Assembly (NCBI GenBank): GCA_963721405.1
Contig: CAVRJA010000005.1
Coordinates: 682,001-746,000 of the forward strand
Reading direction: 5' to 3'
Source: JAFNAG01 sp963721405
GTDB taxonomy: Bacteria; Acidobacteriota; UBA6911
DNA: 64,000 bases
Shown piece by piece: positions 8,518 through 17,908 of this stretch. The first letter of the stretch is position 1. Each line of letters begins with the position of its first letter. The translations under genes and the position numbers were made by a program. The notes under the pieces were generated by a model. The model was given only the letters and a program-made list of their open reading frames with translations, searched no databases and had not been told where the DNA came from.

Positions 8518-11500
8518 CAGGAGGAATGCTCCCCTCAGTCCAGCGATGCCGTCCCCCGTCGCCTCACCCAGACCGGTTTCGCAGGCGGTCAGGTTCACCA
8601 GGTCGGTATTGCGCAGATCCATGTGCATTACCTCCTGCGCCGTCAGGATGCCATCGCCCACTTCCACCCGCGCCGCCTGTAATTGCTGAGGGGAGACGCC
8701 GCGGGCGCGGGCTTGAGTCTCCGTTAGAAGCTGGTTGCCGGCGTGGTAATAAACCGAACCGCCGGGTTGCGACAGGTTGACCCCGGCCATCATCAGCATC
8801 GAGCGTACTAGCGGAATATCCCACTCTCCAGGTATGTTCTCCGGGCGGTCCAGAACATAGCCGTGCGTTGCGAACTGCAAGATGCGGGGCGCCTCCATGG
8901 TCTCCACGGCCTCCTCTACAGCGCCTCGGCCGGTGAGCATAGCTACAGTCCATCCCATACGCTTCAGTTGAGCGGACGCACGCTGCACCAATTCTGTCAG
9001 TGCCGGCACCTGTTCCCAATTTCGCGGAATTTCATGGCGCAGAGTACCACCCCCGGCCGCCGCGCCCAAAGTCGAGTTGCCGCTTTGCGCACTGGCACTA
9101 GCAGGCGCCACTCCTTCGGCTGATCTCAGGCCGGCAACCACCATAGCCGCTTCTAGAGGAGTCGCACCAAAGGCAGGGTTGCCGACCAGAAGAGCGGTTT
9201 TCGGTCGATTTATGCGTGTTGAGCCGGACAGGGCCAGTGTGGCGAGGTCGCGTCCCGTTCCCAGGTAAATCAGCTCGCGATCCTCCACCAGGTAACGCCA
9301 CCCGCCGGCGGCATCCTTGCGCGCAAGGGTGTCGAATGGAATTAGCCGCAGCGAGCCGTCGGTGGCCACGTAGACCCGGCGTGCCCCCGATAGCTGCTTC
9401 TCGAGCGGCTGCCAGACCCGTTCGCGCACACTCGCGGAAACCAGTGCGATCTGGCTTTCAGATCTCCCGATCTGCGCAGGGCTTGGCTCAAGCCTGGCGG
9501 AGGGGAACTGATCGATGAAGCCGCGCACCTCCGCGCGGAACTGCTCGACAGCGCGGTCGATTGTTGCGGCGTCCCCCAGTTCGATCGCCGACACCTGCCC
9601 GCTGCCACCCGACAGCACGAACGCCCCGTAGTGCGGGCTTCCCCAATTGTGACCCACGAAGTCGTAAGGCCGGTATTTTACGTACTCGATAAGCGTCTCG
9701 CCCGGCCGCAAGGCGGCGATCACGTCATCGAGCGTCACCTGCTGCAATCGTGCTTGCGTGGCGTAGGCTGGGTTAGTCTGCCGCACTTCCTCGTTTAGCC
9801 GTTCAAGGTTTTCAAGGAGCGAGCGCAATTGCGCCGCGTCTACAGGCTGCCCATCTGCCGGCCGCCCGCGCCCGGACTCGGACAGGCTGTGCATGGCCAG
9901 AGTCGAATATTGCCGCAGCAGTTGCTCGCGTACGCGCCACTTGGACTGCCACTCAGGCGGCGCGGCCGCCACCGCCGCTCTCAAAGCGCCGGTCTCCTGC
10001 CGCGAGGCTTCGAAAAGCAGCTCCTTGCTTAGGAGAGCCGCCTCCAAACCACGCTTCGGATCGACGCCGTTGCCCTGAAAGACCAGCGTCCACAGCTCTT
10101 CGGGCTGCGTGAAACTCCCCGCATTCGTGAATTGCCACTTCTGCAGGGAAGTCATTGTGGGGAAATTTCGCGTGAGGCATTTCCATTCGGCCTGTGCCGA
10201 TTCCAGCATCAGTCGTGAAGCCTCCTCGCTACGTTTCGTCGCCGCCAGAGTCAGGGCGAGTGTGTTCAACATGAGCGCGTATTGGGGGTGCTCAACTCCA
10301 ACATTGCTTTTCGAGATCTCCAGCGCTTGGCGCTCCAGCGGCTCTGCCTCTCCATTCCGGCCCACTGTGGAGTACAGTGCGGCCAAATTGCTCAGGCTGA
10401 TCGCGTAAGCGAGGTTCTGATCGCCGGTGCTCTTTTTTTGAATTTGCAGTGCTTGGAGGTAGATCGGCTCCGCCTCGTTGTAGCGCCGCATCGCATAGTA
10501 CAGGGCTGCCAGACTGCTTAGCGTGGAAGCATAGTACGGATGCCCTTCCCCCAGCGCTCTTTTTTGGATTTCGGCAGCTTGACGATAGAGCGGTTCGGCC
10601 TGTTCGTATTTGCCCAACGAATAGTCGACCAGCGCAAGTTGGTCCAGGCTAAGCGCATAATCGGGATGCTGTTCCCCCAGCACGCTCTTTCGGATTTCCA
10701 GGGCTTGACGCGTCAGTGGCTCGGCTTGATCGCTGCGCCCCATCCCTCGATAGAAACCGGCCAGGTTATCGAGAACTGTCGCGTAGTCGGGATTTTGGTC
10801 GCCGCTTGCCTTTTTCACAAGCCCGACAGCTTGGCGTAAGAGCGGCTCTACCAGCTCCGACCTGCCGGTTGCCGAGTAGAGATTAGCCAAGTTATTCAGG
10901 CTTCTGGAGTACTCAATACTCTCTTCGCCGAACGCTTGTCGCCGGATCTCCATGGCTTGGCGAAACAGCGGCTCCGCTTCTTCGTAGCGACCCAGCGTTT
11001 CATAAATGTCCGCCAATGATTCGATGGCATTTGCGTAATCGGGATTCGCGTCGCCCAGAGCGTTCTTTTGAACCAGCGCGATCTGTTTGAAAAGAGTTTC
11101 GGCGCGCTCGTATTGCCCTCGCCTCTCATATAGGACCGCCAAGTACGAAAGCCTGCCGGCGTATTCGGGGCTCGCGTCCCCAAGCGTCTTTTTTAGAATC
11201 TCCAGAGATTGGTCGAGCATGGACTGGGCCTCATCATAACGCGCCATCTCGCTATACAAGCGGGCAAGACTGTGCAGCACGATAGCGTAATTAGGGTGCT
11301 CCCGGCCGATGGTCTGCTCTAATATGCCGAGCGCCTGGCGATACCGCTGTTCTGCGTCGGCGTAGCGGCCCATCTTCGCTGACAGCTCCGCGAATTTGGA
11401 CAGCGCGATCGCATAGGTAGGGTGCTGACGGCCGGCAGCTTTCTCGATCACATCCAGCGCTTCATGGTAGAGAGGCTCGGCCTCTTTGTATCGGAAGCCC

Positions 11501-12519
11501 GCGGCATAAGAATCGGCGAGATTGCTCAGCACGAGGCCGAGGTTCGAGCCGCCCTCCGCCCGGATAACCTCCACCGCCTCGCGAAAAAGCGGTGCGGCTT
11601 GACTATAGCGTGATGTTGAGTAATAGAGCATAGCAAGGCTGTTGAGACTCCCGGCATACGTGGGGTCCTTATTGCCAAGGGTTCTTTTGCGGATCTCGAG
11701 AGCCTGCCGCAAGAGCGGCTCGGCCTCCCGGTAACGCCCCATCAAATTGTAGAGACGGCCAAGATAGTCGAGGGATTGCGTGTAGTCAGGGTGGTCCTCT
11801 CCGCGGGTGTTCCTCCGGATATCAAGCGCACGGCGGTAGAACGGCTCAGCCTGTTGGTAGCGGCCGGTCATCTGGTAAAGCTTGCCGAGCTCATCTTGGG
11901 TCTGGGCGTAATCGGGATGATCTTCTCCGACAGTGCTCTTGTAGATCTCCGCGGCCTGGCGGTAGAGCGGCTCGGCTTCCTGAGAGCGGCCAGCTGAAGC
12001 ATAAAGCATCGCCAGTATATCGAGGTCGGCGGCGTAATCGCGATCGCCGGTCCCGAAAATCTGGCGATCGATCTCCGCATTTGCGCGCATCAGCTCGATG
12101 GCCTCGTCATATTTGTGCACATTAAAGGACGCGAACACTTGATCATTCCGGCGAAATGTTTCAGCCACTTTCGCTCGTTGATCCTCGGACAGGGTCAAGA
12201 ACTGGCGCAGTTTTGCCAACTGAAGCCGTGCGTTGACGGTTTCCCACCACTCTTGTCCCTGGCTCTCCAGCCGGATCTGCAGAACACGATCCGCCTTAGA
12301 AATCGCATCACGGATTTTCTCGAGATCATCCAGTTTGTCATATGTTTCGTGGATACTTTTTTCGTCCTGCGCGACCTCTTCGGCCAGATCTTTCGGCAAC
12401 TCGCGCCGCTGCGGTTGTTGTCCCACGGCCGCCAGGACCGCGATCACCAGAAGCACTGCTGCAACGACGCCCCAGAAAACCACGAAGCGCCATCGCCGAA
12501 ACTGCCGTTCCTGAATCAT
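8248..12519 (-). CDS. membrane-anchored TPR-CHAT protease, about 15 TPRs
   Basis: 1423 aa from the ATG at 12519, which has GGAG 8 nt upstream. A GTG at 12627 would add 36 residues. A short basic N-terminus and one TM helix (VVFWGVVAAVLLVIAVLAAVG) put the rest outside the cytoplasm. Residues about 150-850 contain roughly 15 kinesin-light-chain-like 42-residue TPRs, each with a core like LGRYEEAEPLFRQAxEI and a spacer like GEDHPDYA. The C-terminal CHAT domain carries the catalytic pair: His in LQFATHGYV (about residue 1219) and Cys in LTACETGLG (about 1313). CHAT proteins are caspase-like peptidases and TPR arrays usually sense partners. Its targets may be the neighbouring exported proteins (inference). 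It lies downstream of the second CHAT gene on the same strand. Confidence 0.9.
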   Translation of the reverse strand: MIQERQFRRWRFVVFWGVVAAVLLVIAVLAAVGQQPQRRELPKDLAEEVAQDEKSIHETYDKLDDLEKIRDAISKADRVLQIRLESQGQEWWETVNARLQLAKLRQFLTLSEDQRAKVAETFRRNDQVFASFNVHKYDEAIELMRANAEIDRQIFGTGDRDYAADLDILAMLYASAGRSQEAEPLYRQAAEIYKSTVGEDHPDYAQTQDELGKLYQMTGRYQQAEPFYRRALDIRRNTRGEDHPDYTQSLDYLGRLYNLMGRYREAEPLLRQALEIRKRTLGNKDPTYAGSLNSLAMLYYSTSRYSQAAPLFREAVEVIRAEGGSNLGLVLSNLADSYAAGFRYKEAEPLYHEALDVIEKAAGRQHPTYAIALSKFAELSAKMGRYADAEQRYRQALGILEQTIGREHPNYAIVLHSLARLYSEMARYDEAQSMLDQSLEILKKTLGDASPEYAGRLSYLAVLYERRGQYERAETLFKQIALVQKNALGDANPDYANAIESLADIYETLGRYEEAEPLFRQAMEIRRQAFGEESIEYSRSLNNLANLYSATGRSELVEPLLRQAVGLVKKASGDQNPDYATVLDNLAGFYRGMGRSDQAEPLTRQALEIRKSVLGEQHPDYALSLDQLALVDYSLGKYEQAEPLYRQAAEIQKRALGEGHPYYASTLSSLAALYYAMRRYNEAEPIYLQALQIQKKSTGDQNLAYAISLSNLAALYSTVGRNGEAEPLERQALEISKSNVGVEHPQYALMLNTLALTLAATKRSEEASRLMLESAQAEWKCLTRNFPTMTSLQKWQFTNAGSFTQPEELWTLVFQGNGVDPKRGLEAALLSKELLFEASRQETGALRAAVAAAPPEWQSKWRVREQLLRQYSTLAMHSLSESGRGRPADGQPVDAAQLRSLLENLERLNEEVRQTNPAYATQARLQQVTLDDVIAALRPGETLIEYVKYRPYDFVGHNWGSPHYGAFVLSGGSGQVSAIELGDAATIDRAVEQFRAEVRGFIDQFPSARLEPSPAQIGRSESQIALVSASVRERVWQPLEKQLSGARRVYVATDGSLRLIPFDTLARKDAAGGWRYLVEDRELIYLGTGRDLATLALSGSTRINRPKTALLVGNPAFGATPLEAAMVVAGLRSAEGVAPASASAQSGNSTLGAAAGGGTLRHEIPRNWEQVPALTELVQRASAQLKRMGWTVAMLTGRGAVEEAVETMEAPRILQFATHGYVLDRPENIPGEWDIPLVRSMLMMAGVNLSQPGGSVYYHAGNQLLTETQARARGVSPQQLQAARVEVGDGILTAQEVMHMDLRNTDLVNLTACETGLGEATGDGIAGLRGAFLLAGARSLTMSMWEVPASETTLQIEDFYSRWLGGGKVPDARYKAFRAAQLAALARARQAHGSGHPFYWAGTVYVGDPGDLPSVAAAASAAK

Positions 12520-12802
12520 CCTTGTCTCTCCAACCACGTCCGAAGCGTCAAATTGCTTGCGCGCGTCCTTCTTCGCTTCGCGCCTGCGGATCTTGTTGCC
12601 TCCTACGTGGCCACTCGTGGGGGCCACGCCGTCCGAAACCGGGTGATTTGGCGCGCCGCCGCGGCCGCCTCGGGCCCGGCATTCTGCAATAGCTGATCCG
12701 GCAGATTGCGGGAAGCCTGTTTATCCAGGTTCTCCCGGTTGGCCGCGACAAGCGGCGGCAATGGCCAGGCATCAGGAGAGGGCTGGATCTCAAGCGTTTT
12801 CG
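12520..12802. other. stretch upstream of the TPR-CHAT gene
   Basis: About 280 bases containing a possible 36-codon GTG extension of the CHAT gene. An 84-codon minus-strand ORF (12603-12857) overlaps the small peptide in another frame and shows no family resemblance. No promoter stands out. Confidence 0.4.
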
Positions 12803-12922
12803 TTACGCGGTAGAATCGCTCGCGGCGCTGACAACGCTTGGATTCCGATAGGAGCAAGCCGCCAGCGGCAGCCAGAGCAGAAAAGGGGTAAATCGCAACA
12901 TCCTTGATCGTTTCATGTTCAT
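12803..12922 (-). CDS. small lipoprotein-like peptide (39 aa)
   Basis: ATG preceded by GGAGGAA encodes MNMKRSRMLRFTPFLLWLPLAACSY and a short tail ending at a TAA. LPLAAC is a good lipobox, so the peptide could be lipidated and anchored to a membrane. It is the paralogue of the 47-aa peptide at 7982-8125 and lies in the same position relative to a CHAT C-terminus (here the truncated copy). The two copies differ in length because their 3' ends diverge outside the repeat. Confidence 0.45.
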   Translation of the reverse strand: MNMKRSRMLRFTPFLLWLPLAACSYRNPSVVSAASDSTA

Positions 12923-13316
12923 TTCCTCCGTGGATAATTTGCTTTCACCTTCTCTGTCTCGCGAGCCAAGCTCGAGTTAACCTCCCCGACGTTTATTGTC
13001 CTTCACCTCTCGCCCTCCCATCATGACGCAATGGCACCGGCATCATCACTTCGCGGCCGAGGCCTTGGCTGCGGCGGACGGCAAATCGCCAGGATCGCCG
13101 GCGAATACGACGCCGGCCCAATAGAAGGGATGGCCCGATCCGTGCGTCTGGCGAGAGCGTGCGAGCGCCGCAAGTTGCGCTGCGCGGAATGCCTTGTACC
13201 GTCCCCCTGCGCCCCCACTACCACTCAGCCAGCGATTATAAAAATCTCCAATCTGCCGTGTGGTTTCTTCCGCAGGCACTTCCCACATGCTCATCGTGAG
13301 CGACCGCGCCCCGGAT
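12812..13316. repeat. direct repeat, right copy
   Basis: Counterpart of 8015-8517, about 4.8 kb away in the same orientation. Similarity stops at the same point inside the CHAT coding sequence (after the GARSLTMSMWEVP segment), showing that the duplication or deletion junction fell within the gene. Confidence 0.85.
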
Positions 13317-13357
13317 AACCCAACGGATCGAGTTCTGATTGCCCAGTTACCCACCAA
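13046..13357 (-). pseudogene. truncated CHAT-domain C-terminus
   Basis: 103 codons whose residues from LSGARSLTMSMWEVP to the end (YKAFRAAQLAALARS, GSGHPFYWAG, GDPGDLPSAA) align with the last roughly 90 residues of both full CHAT proteins nearby. The catalytic His and Cys segments are absent and the upstream residues are unrelated. It is a remnant of a third TPR-CHAT gene, lost by recombination between similar copies. A short ORF just upstream in transcription order carries a signal-like hydrophobic run (PAAVVLAVMIGLPAAGA) and may be further debris. Expression as a functional protein is unlikely. Confidence 0.8.
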
Positions 13358-13508
13358 GCGGTCATCTCTTATCGCCTCTCCCGACCCGATCAGCGGGGAC
13401 GTGTGTACGCCCCCGCTGCAGGCAGCCCGATCATTACAGCCAACACCACGGCGGCCGGAAATCCTGTTTTCTTTAGCGCATTCTTGCTATCTGCATTCGC
13501 CGCCGGGT

Positions 13509-14249
13509 TTAGTTCGTTACCAGCATGTACGCGTTGTAGACGTTCCCGCGATTGACGATAACCACGGAAAATTGGCCCGTCCAATAGGGCCAGAATTCCA
13601 CGATGCAGTGATCGGTATAGTCGTCATCCTTGGTGATGAGATTGCCGTTCTCATCGTAGATATAAAGGTCCAGATCGGTGTCGTCATCGCCGATCACCGT
13701 GACCCGCGCCAGTTCGCCACCCCTGAAGTTGAACCTCCACGTATCCTTGTAGCCTGCCAAGACCCGGTCATATCTAATGACGGGTCCGCCCGTCACTCCA
13801 AGCGTTCCACCGGCCGCAGACTTTGTCTTTGCGGCTTCTGCGTCGATCAGAGCCAGTACGTGAGCATCCCGCTGCGCCCAGGGCTTGGCTTCCGCAAGTA
13901 GCTTCTGCGGATCCAAGGTTGGTTCCGGCGTCTTACCCTTACTGCCCTCAGCTACCTGGATTTTGGGGTCCTTCTCTGAAGCTGGCTTTCCGGTCCGATC
14001 ATCTCGCACGCGCACCCGTTCGAGCATCTGCACCGCCGTGAGCATAGCCAAAGGAGATTGGTTCTCCCGGGCGTAACGCACCAGATCTCCCGCCTGCCGC
14101 AAGACCGACACCGCGGCCGCGCTTCCCTCCGGCCCGTTCTTCGGCGCGGCATTCAGTCCCTTTTTGTCCGCTGGCGCCTGGGCATTCAGCTGGACAAGCC
14201 AGCAGCCCACCACCAACATTCCGGTTGCAATCATCATTCTCTTTGTCAT
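13509..14249 (-). CDS. secreted protein with C-terminal PPC-like beta domain
   Basis: 246 aa from the ATG at 14249, which gives a clean signal peptide (MTKRMMIATGMLVVGCWLVQLNAQ); the upstream extension is unconvincing. The first half after the signal is helical and charged. The last roughly 90 residues look like a pre-peptidase C-terminal type beta-sandwich: YKDTWRFNFRGGELARV, then DDDTDLDLYIYDENGNLI. Such domains usually accompany secreted proteases, but here there is no protease in the same chain. It lies between two TPR-CHAT genes on the same strand, so it could be a substrate or a folding/targeting partner. That functional link is inference. Confidence 0.75.
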   Translation of the reverse strand: MTKRMMIATGMLVVGCWLVQLNAQAPADKKGLNAAPKNGPEGSAAAVSVLRQAGDLVRYARENQSPLAMLTAVQMLERVRVRDDRTGKPASEKDPKIQVAEGSKGKTPEPTLDPQKLLAEAKPWAQRDAHVLALIDAEAAKTKSAAGGTLGVTGGPVIRYDRVLAGYKDTWRFNFRGGELARVTVIGDDDTDLDLYIYDENGNLITKDDDYTDHCIVEFWPYWTGQFSVVIVNRGNVYNAYMLVTN

Positions 14250-14514
14250 TACTTTGTGTCCTTTCGTGTTGAGAATCTGCACTCTCGTTCTATTTGTCGA
14301 ATTTGCTCTTGCGGAGTTAAGCCCGCGCCAGCTTTTTTGAGGCCATGTTCTCACCCAAAAGTCGACTTCCAATAGCCACGCTTTAGATTGAATCGGAAGC
14401 GACCAAGCGATCTATTGCTGTTCTGAACCGCGGTCAGGAAGAAACTCGTGACGTATTTGCCGAGGCCTAAGACCAAGCTGATTGAAATCGTTTCGGTGGT
14501 AGGTGGGTGAGCCG

Positions 14515-17500
14515 TCATTTCACTCCTTTAATCTGAGCGCCCGTGGAGTTACGCTGTGCCGCTCTTTTCGGAGGGTCGGGTGGAGCCTTGGAAGAAATGG
14601 GCAGATCACCCGGGTCGCCGACAAAGATGGTCCCGGCCCAATAGAATGGGTGGCCCGACCCGTGCTCCTGGCGGGCCCGTGAGAGGGCTGCCAGTTGCGA
14701 TGATCGGAAAGCTTCATAACGCGCGCGTGGTGCCGCCTTGCCGCCCACCAACCAGCGATTGTAGAAATCCTCGACCTGCCGCGCCGTCTCCTTCCCTGGC
14801 ACCTCCCACATGCTGGTCGTTATTGAACGCGCGCCCGCCAGCAGAAACGCCTGCCGCAATCCGGCCACCCCGTCGGGAGTCACCTCTCCCAAGCCGGTCT
14901 CACACGCCGTCAGATTCACCAGATCGGTTCCCTGGAGATTCATTCCCGTCACTTCATAGGCCGTCAGAATTCCGTCGCCCAGCTCGACTCGCGCCGCCTG
15001 AATTTGTTCCTCAGTCAACCCTCTCGCCCGAGCTTCCGGCTCAATCAGAACCTCTTTCCCGACGCGATAGACAGGTTGCCATTTATTGGCTCCGGCCAGG
15101 ATCAACATGGAACGTAAAAGCGGGTTGTCCCAGCCCTGTGGATCATTATGAGGGCGGTCCAACACGTATCCATGCGTGGCAAACTGCAAGATCCTGGGCG
15201 CCTGCACCGCCTCTGCCGCCTCTTTTACTGCCGATTTGCCTGTGAGCGTGGTCACTGACCAGCCCAGCCCTTCGAGTTGGTCGCTCGCCTGCTTGATCAG
15301 GCTCCCCAACATATCAACCGGCTCCCAACTTCGAGGAATCTGCAGACGTGGCGCTTCGCCTCCGCCCGTGACGCCCAGCGTCGGAGAGCTGCCCTGAGCA
15401 TTGGCCCGCGCTGCGATTCTGGCAGCGGGTGATTGCGTCACCGCCGCTGCTAATTCCTCAGGCTTCGCATCAAAGGCGGGATTGCCGATCATGACTGCGG
15501 TCTTGGAGCGGGCTGTTGCCGGTCTTACGCTGAGCGCCAGTCTTCCGAGGTCCCGGCTGGTTCCGAAGTAGACCAGTTCCCGGTCTTCAGCGAGATAACG
15601 CCATCTGCCGGATGCATCTTTTCGGGCCAGCGCTTCAAACGGAATCAAGCTTAACTGGCCATCGGGCGCGACGTATACGCGCTTAGTCCCTGATAACTGC
15701 TGTTCTAGCGGCCGCCACACCAAGGATCTCAGCGTTGAGGAGGCATCTGCGATCTTCCCCTCAGAACTGCGAATCTGCGCAGGGGTTGGCTCAAGCCTGG
15801 CGGAGGGGAACTGATCGATGAAGCCGCGAACCTCCGCGCGGAACTGCGCGAGAGCGCGGTCGATTGTTACGGCGTCACCCAGTTCCATCGCTGACACCTT
15901 CCCGCTGCCACCTAACAGCACGAAGGCACCGTAATGGACGCTCCCCGATTTTCTGGCCGCAAAGTCGTATGGCCGGTAGCTCACGTATTCGATCAATGCG
16001 TCGCCCGGCCGCAGTGTCCGGATCACATCTTCCAGGCTCACTTGCTTAAGCTGCGCTGCTGTGGCATAGGCAGGGTTAGTCTGGCGCAGGTGTTCGTCCT
16101 GTTGTTCGATTTTCGCCGCCAGCGTGCGCATCTCGGCCGGATCCGCCGGTTTACGCCCTGGCTGTCGCGGCAGCCCCGCTTGGGATGTGCTCTCGAGGGC
16201 GCGCCCAACATACTGGCGGCGCAGTTGCTCTCGCTCCCGCCAGGACGCCTGCCATTCCGGCGTTGCCGCTTCGATCGTCGATCGCAGCGCTCCACTCTCC
16301 TGCCGCGCAGCTTCGAACAGCAACTGCTTGCTCAGCAGAACCGCCTTCAGGCCTGTATTGGCTTCCGCTATCTTCGCTTGGAAAACCAGGTTCCAGAGCA
16401 TCTCGCTCTGTCCGAAGCTGCTAGTGGCGAGGAACTGGCGCTTCTGCGGGTCCGACATTGCAGGAAAGTTTCGCGTCAAGTTAAGCCACTGCACCTGTGC
16501 CGACGACAATAGCAGTGCGGCGGCCTCCGTGTCATGCTGCGTAGCCGCCAGTATCGAAGCGAGGTTGGCCAGCGATTGCGCGTAGTCCGGATGTTCTTCG
16601 CCCAGCACTTTCTTCCGAATCTCAAGAGCGTCGCGGGACAGGGTCTCCGACTTGTCGTAACGGCCCATTTGGCTGTAGAGCACGGCGAGGTTATTCAAGG
16701 TGAGAGCATAGGAAGGGTGCTCGGGACCTAACTTGTTCTTCGAGATCTCCAGCGCTTGGTTATACAGCGGCTCGGCTCGATCATACCGGCTCTGTGATGT
16801 CTCGAGGTCAGCCAAACCACGCAGAAGAGCCACACCCATGGAATAGATCTCTTGCGGGATTGACTTCAACATATATGTGATCCTGCGGGCCACGACGGCG
16901 CCGACCCCCTGAGTGGGCATCTCCGAAAGAATGGAGCCCAGCTCATCGACTTGCGCGATGAATTGGGGATTGTCAAACGCTTCCTTGAAGGTCCCCACGC
17001 CTTCGCGGAGGAACTGCTCGGCGTCGTCGATACGACCGGTCGATTTAAAGAGTGACGCCACGTTGTCTATAAGGTTGCCGAAGGTCCCCAGGAGTTTGAG
17101 CCAGGAAAGGTCCGCTCCACTGACGCTCTTCGCGAAAATTGGAATGGCTTGGAGGAAACGAGACTCGGCCTGTTCGTATCGACCCAGCGAATAGTAGAGG
17201 AAGGCGAGATTGTTGAGGTCCGTCGCATAGTTGGGATGATCTTTACCCAATGTCTTTCCTTCGATCTCCAGCGCCTGTTGGTACAAAGGCTCAGCCAGCG
17301 CATACCTTCCCGTGTTTTCGTAAAACAAGGCGAGGCTGCTCAAAAACGGGGCATAGAGAGGATGCTCCTCGCCGAGCAGACCTCGAATGAGGTCGTTGGC
17401 CCGTTGCTGTGGCGCGATTGTCTCCTCATACCTTCCCTGGCTGAACAGGTCTTTTGCGTCCAGGTGCAACGCATTAGCCTCCGCAAACTGGGTGCGTTGC

Positions 17501-17901
17501 TGCACGTCCGCTTCTGACAACCAGCGCAAGTCATCCAGTCTGCGCCGCGCATTGATGGACTGCCACCACTGTCTCCCCTGGTATTCCTCCCGCAGTGGGG
17601 CGGCCCATTCTGCACCTTTAATCAGTTGCGATAGCGTGTTGACATCCAGCTTGTCCGAAAAGGTCTCCAGAGAGACATCGATAAAAAACTCAACCCCTAC
17701 CACGTCCTTGTTCATCGATTCGGGAAGCTTCGGTGCCTGTGAGGTTGCGGGAGCCGGAACGTCCGGCGGAGAGGTTGCGGGCGGCCGTTGTCCAGCAGCG
17801 GGCCGAACTATCAGCACAAGCAGCGACATCGCAACCCAGCCGGAAACCTTGTAGAACAATGACCCCAATGGGAGCATTTGCTTCCGACTGATTCCGCTCA
17901 T
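14515..17901 (-). CDS. exported TPR-CHAT protease
   Basis: 1128 aa from the ATG at 17901, which lies 7 nt after the previous stop with GAGGCG as ribosome site; an upstream start would overlap that gene. The N-terminus (SGWVAMSLLVLIVRPAAGQ) reads as a signal peptide or anchor. TPRs of the NYATDLNNLAFLYYSLGRY type occupy about residues 170-480, fewer than in the paralogue, with an interrupted middle. The CHAT domain has His in LQFATHGYVLDRP (about residue 910) and Cys in LTACETGLGEV (about 1000), the expected dyad. The C-terminal third is closely similar to the other CHAT gene. It is the third gene of an apparent operon: sigma factor, trypsin-like protease, CHAT protease. Confidence 0.9.
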   Translation of the reverse strand: MSGISRKQMLPLGSLFYKVSGWVAMSLLVLIVRPAAGQRPPATSPPDVPAPATSQAPKLPESMNKDVVGVEFFIDVSLETFSDKLDVNTLSQLIKGAEWAAPLREEYQGRQWWQSINARRRLDDLRWLSEADVQQRTQFAEANALHLDAKDLFSQGRYEETIAPQQRANDLIRGLLGEEHPLYAPFLSSLALFYENTGRYALAEPLYQQALEIEGKTLGKDHPNYATDLNNLAFLYYSLGRYEQAESRFLQAIPIFAKSVSGADLSWLKLLGTFGNLIDNVASLFKSTGRIDDAEQFLREGVGTFKEAFDNPQFIAQVDELGSILSEMPTQGVGAVVARRITYMLKSIPQEIYSMGVALLRGLADLETSQSRYDRAEPLYNQALEISKNKLGPEHPSYALTLNNLAVLYSQMGRYDKSETLSRDALEIRKKVLGEEHPDYAQSLANLASILAATQHDTEAAALLLSSAQVQWLNLTRNFPAMSDPQKRQFLATSSFGQSEMLWNLVFQAKIAEANTGLKAVLLSKQLLFEAARQESGALRSTIEAATPEWQASWREREQLRRQYVGRALESTSQAGLPRQPGRKPADPAEMRTLAAKIEQQDEHLRQTNPAYATAAQLKQVSLEDVIRTLRPGDALIEYVSYRPYDFAARKSGSVHYGAFVLLGGSGKVSAMELGDAVTIDRALAQFRAEVRGFIDQFPSARLEPTPAQIRSSEGKIADASSTLRSLVWRPLEQQLSGTKRVYVAPDGQLSLIPFEALARKDASGRWRYLAEDRELVYFGTSRDLGRLALSVRPATARSKTAVMIGNPAFDAKPEELAAAVTQSPAARIAARANAQGSSPTLGVTGGGEAPRLQIPRSWEPVDMLGSLIKQASDQLEGLGWSVTTLTGKSAVKEAAEAVQAPRILQFATHGYVLDRPHNDPQGWDNPLLRSMLILAGANKWQPVYRVGKEVLIEPEARARGLTEEQIQAARVELGDGILTAYEVTGMNLQGTDLVNLTACETGLGEVTPDGVAGLRQAFLLAGARSITTSMWEVPGKETARQVEDFYNRWLVGGKAAPRARYEAFRSSQLAALSRARQEHGSGHPFYWAGTIFVGDPGDLPISSKAPPDPPKRAAQRNSTGAQIKGVK

Positions 17902-17908
17902 GGGCGCC

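Noticed and set aside
13390..13584. Signal-peptide-like ORF (PAAVVLAVMIGLPAAGA) after the PPC-like gene
   Set aside because: It overlaps the secreted-protein gene in another frame and lacks a good start; at most it is debris of a lost gene.
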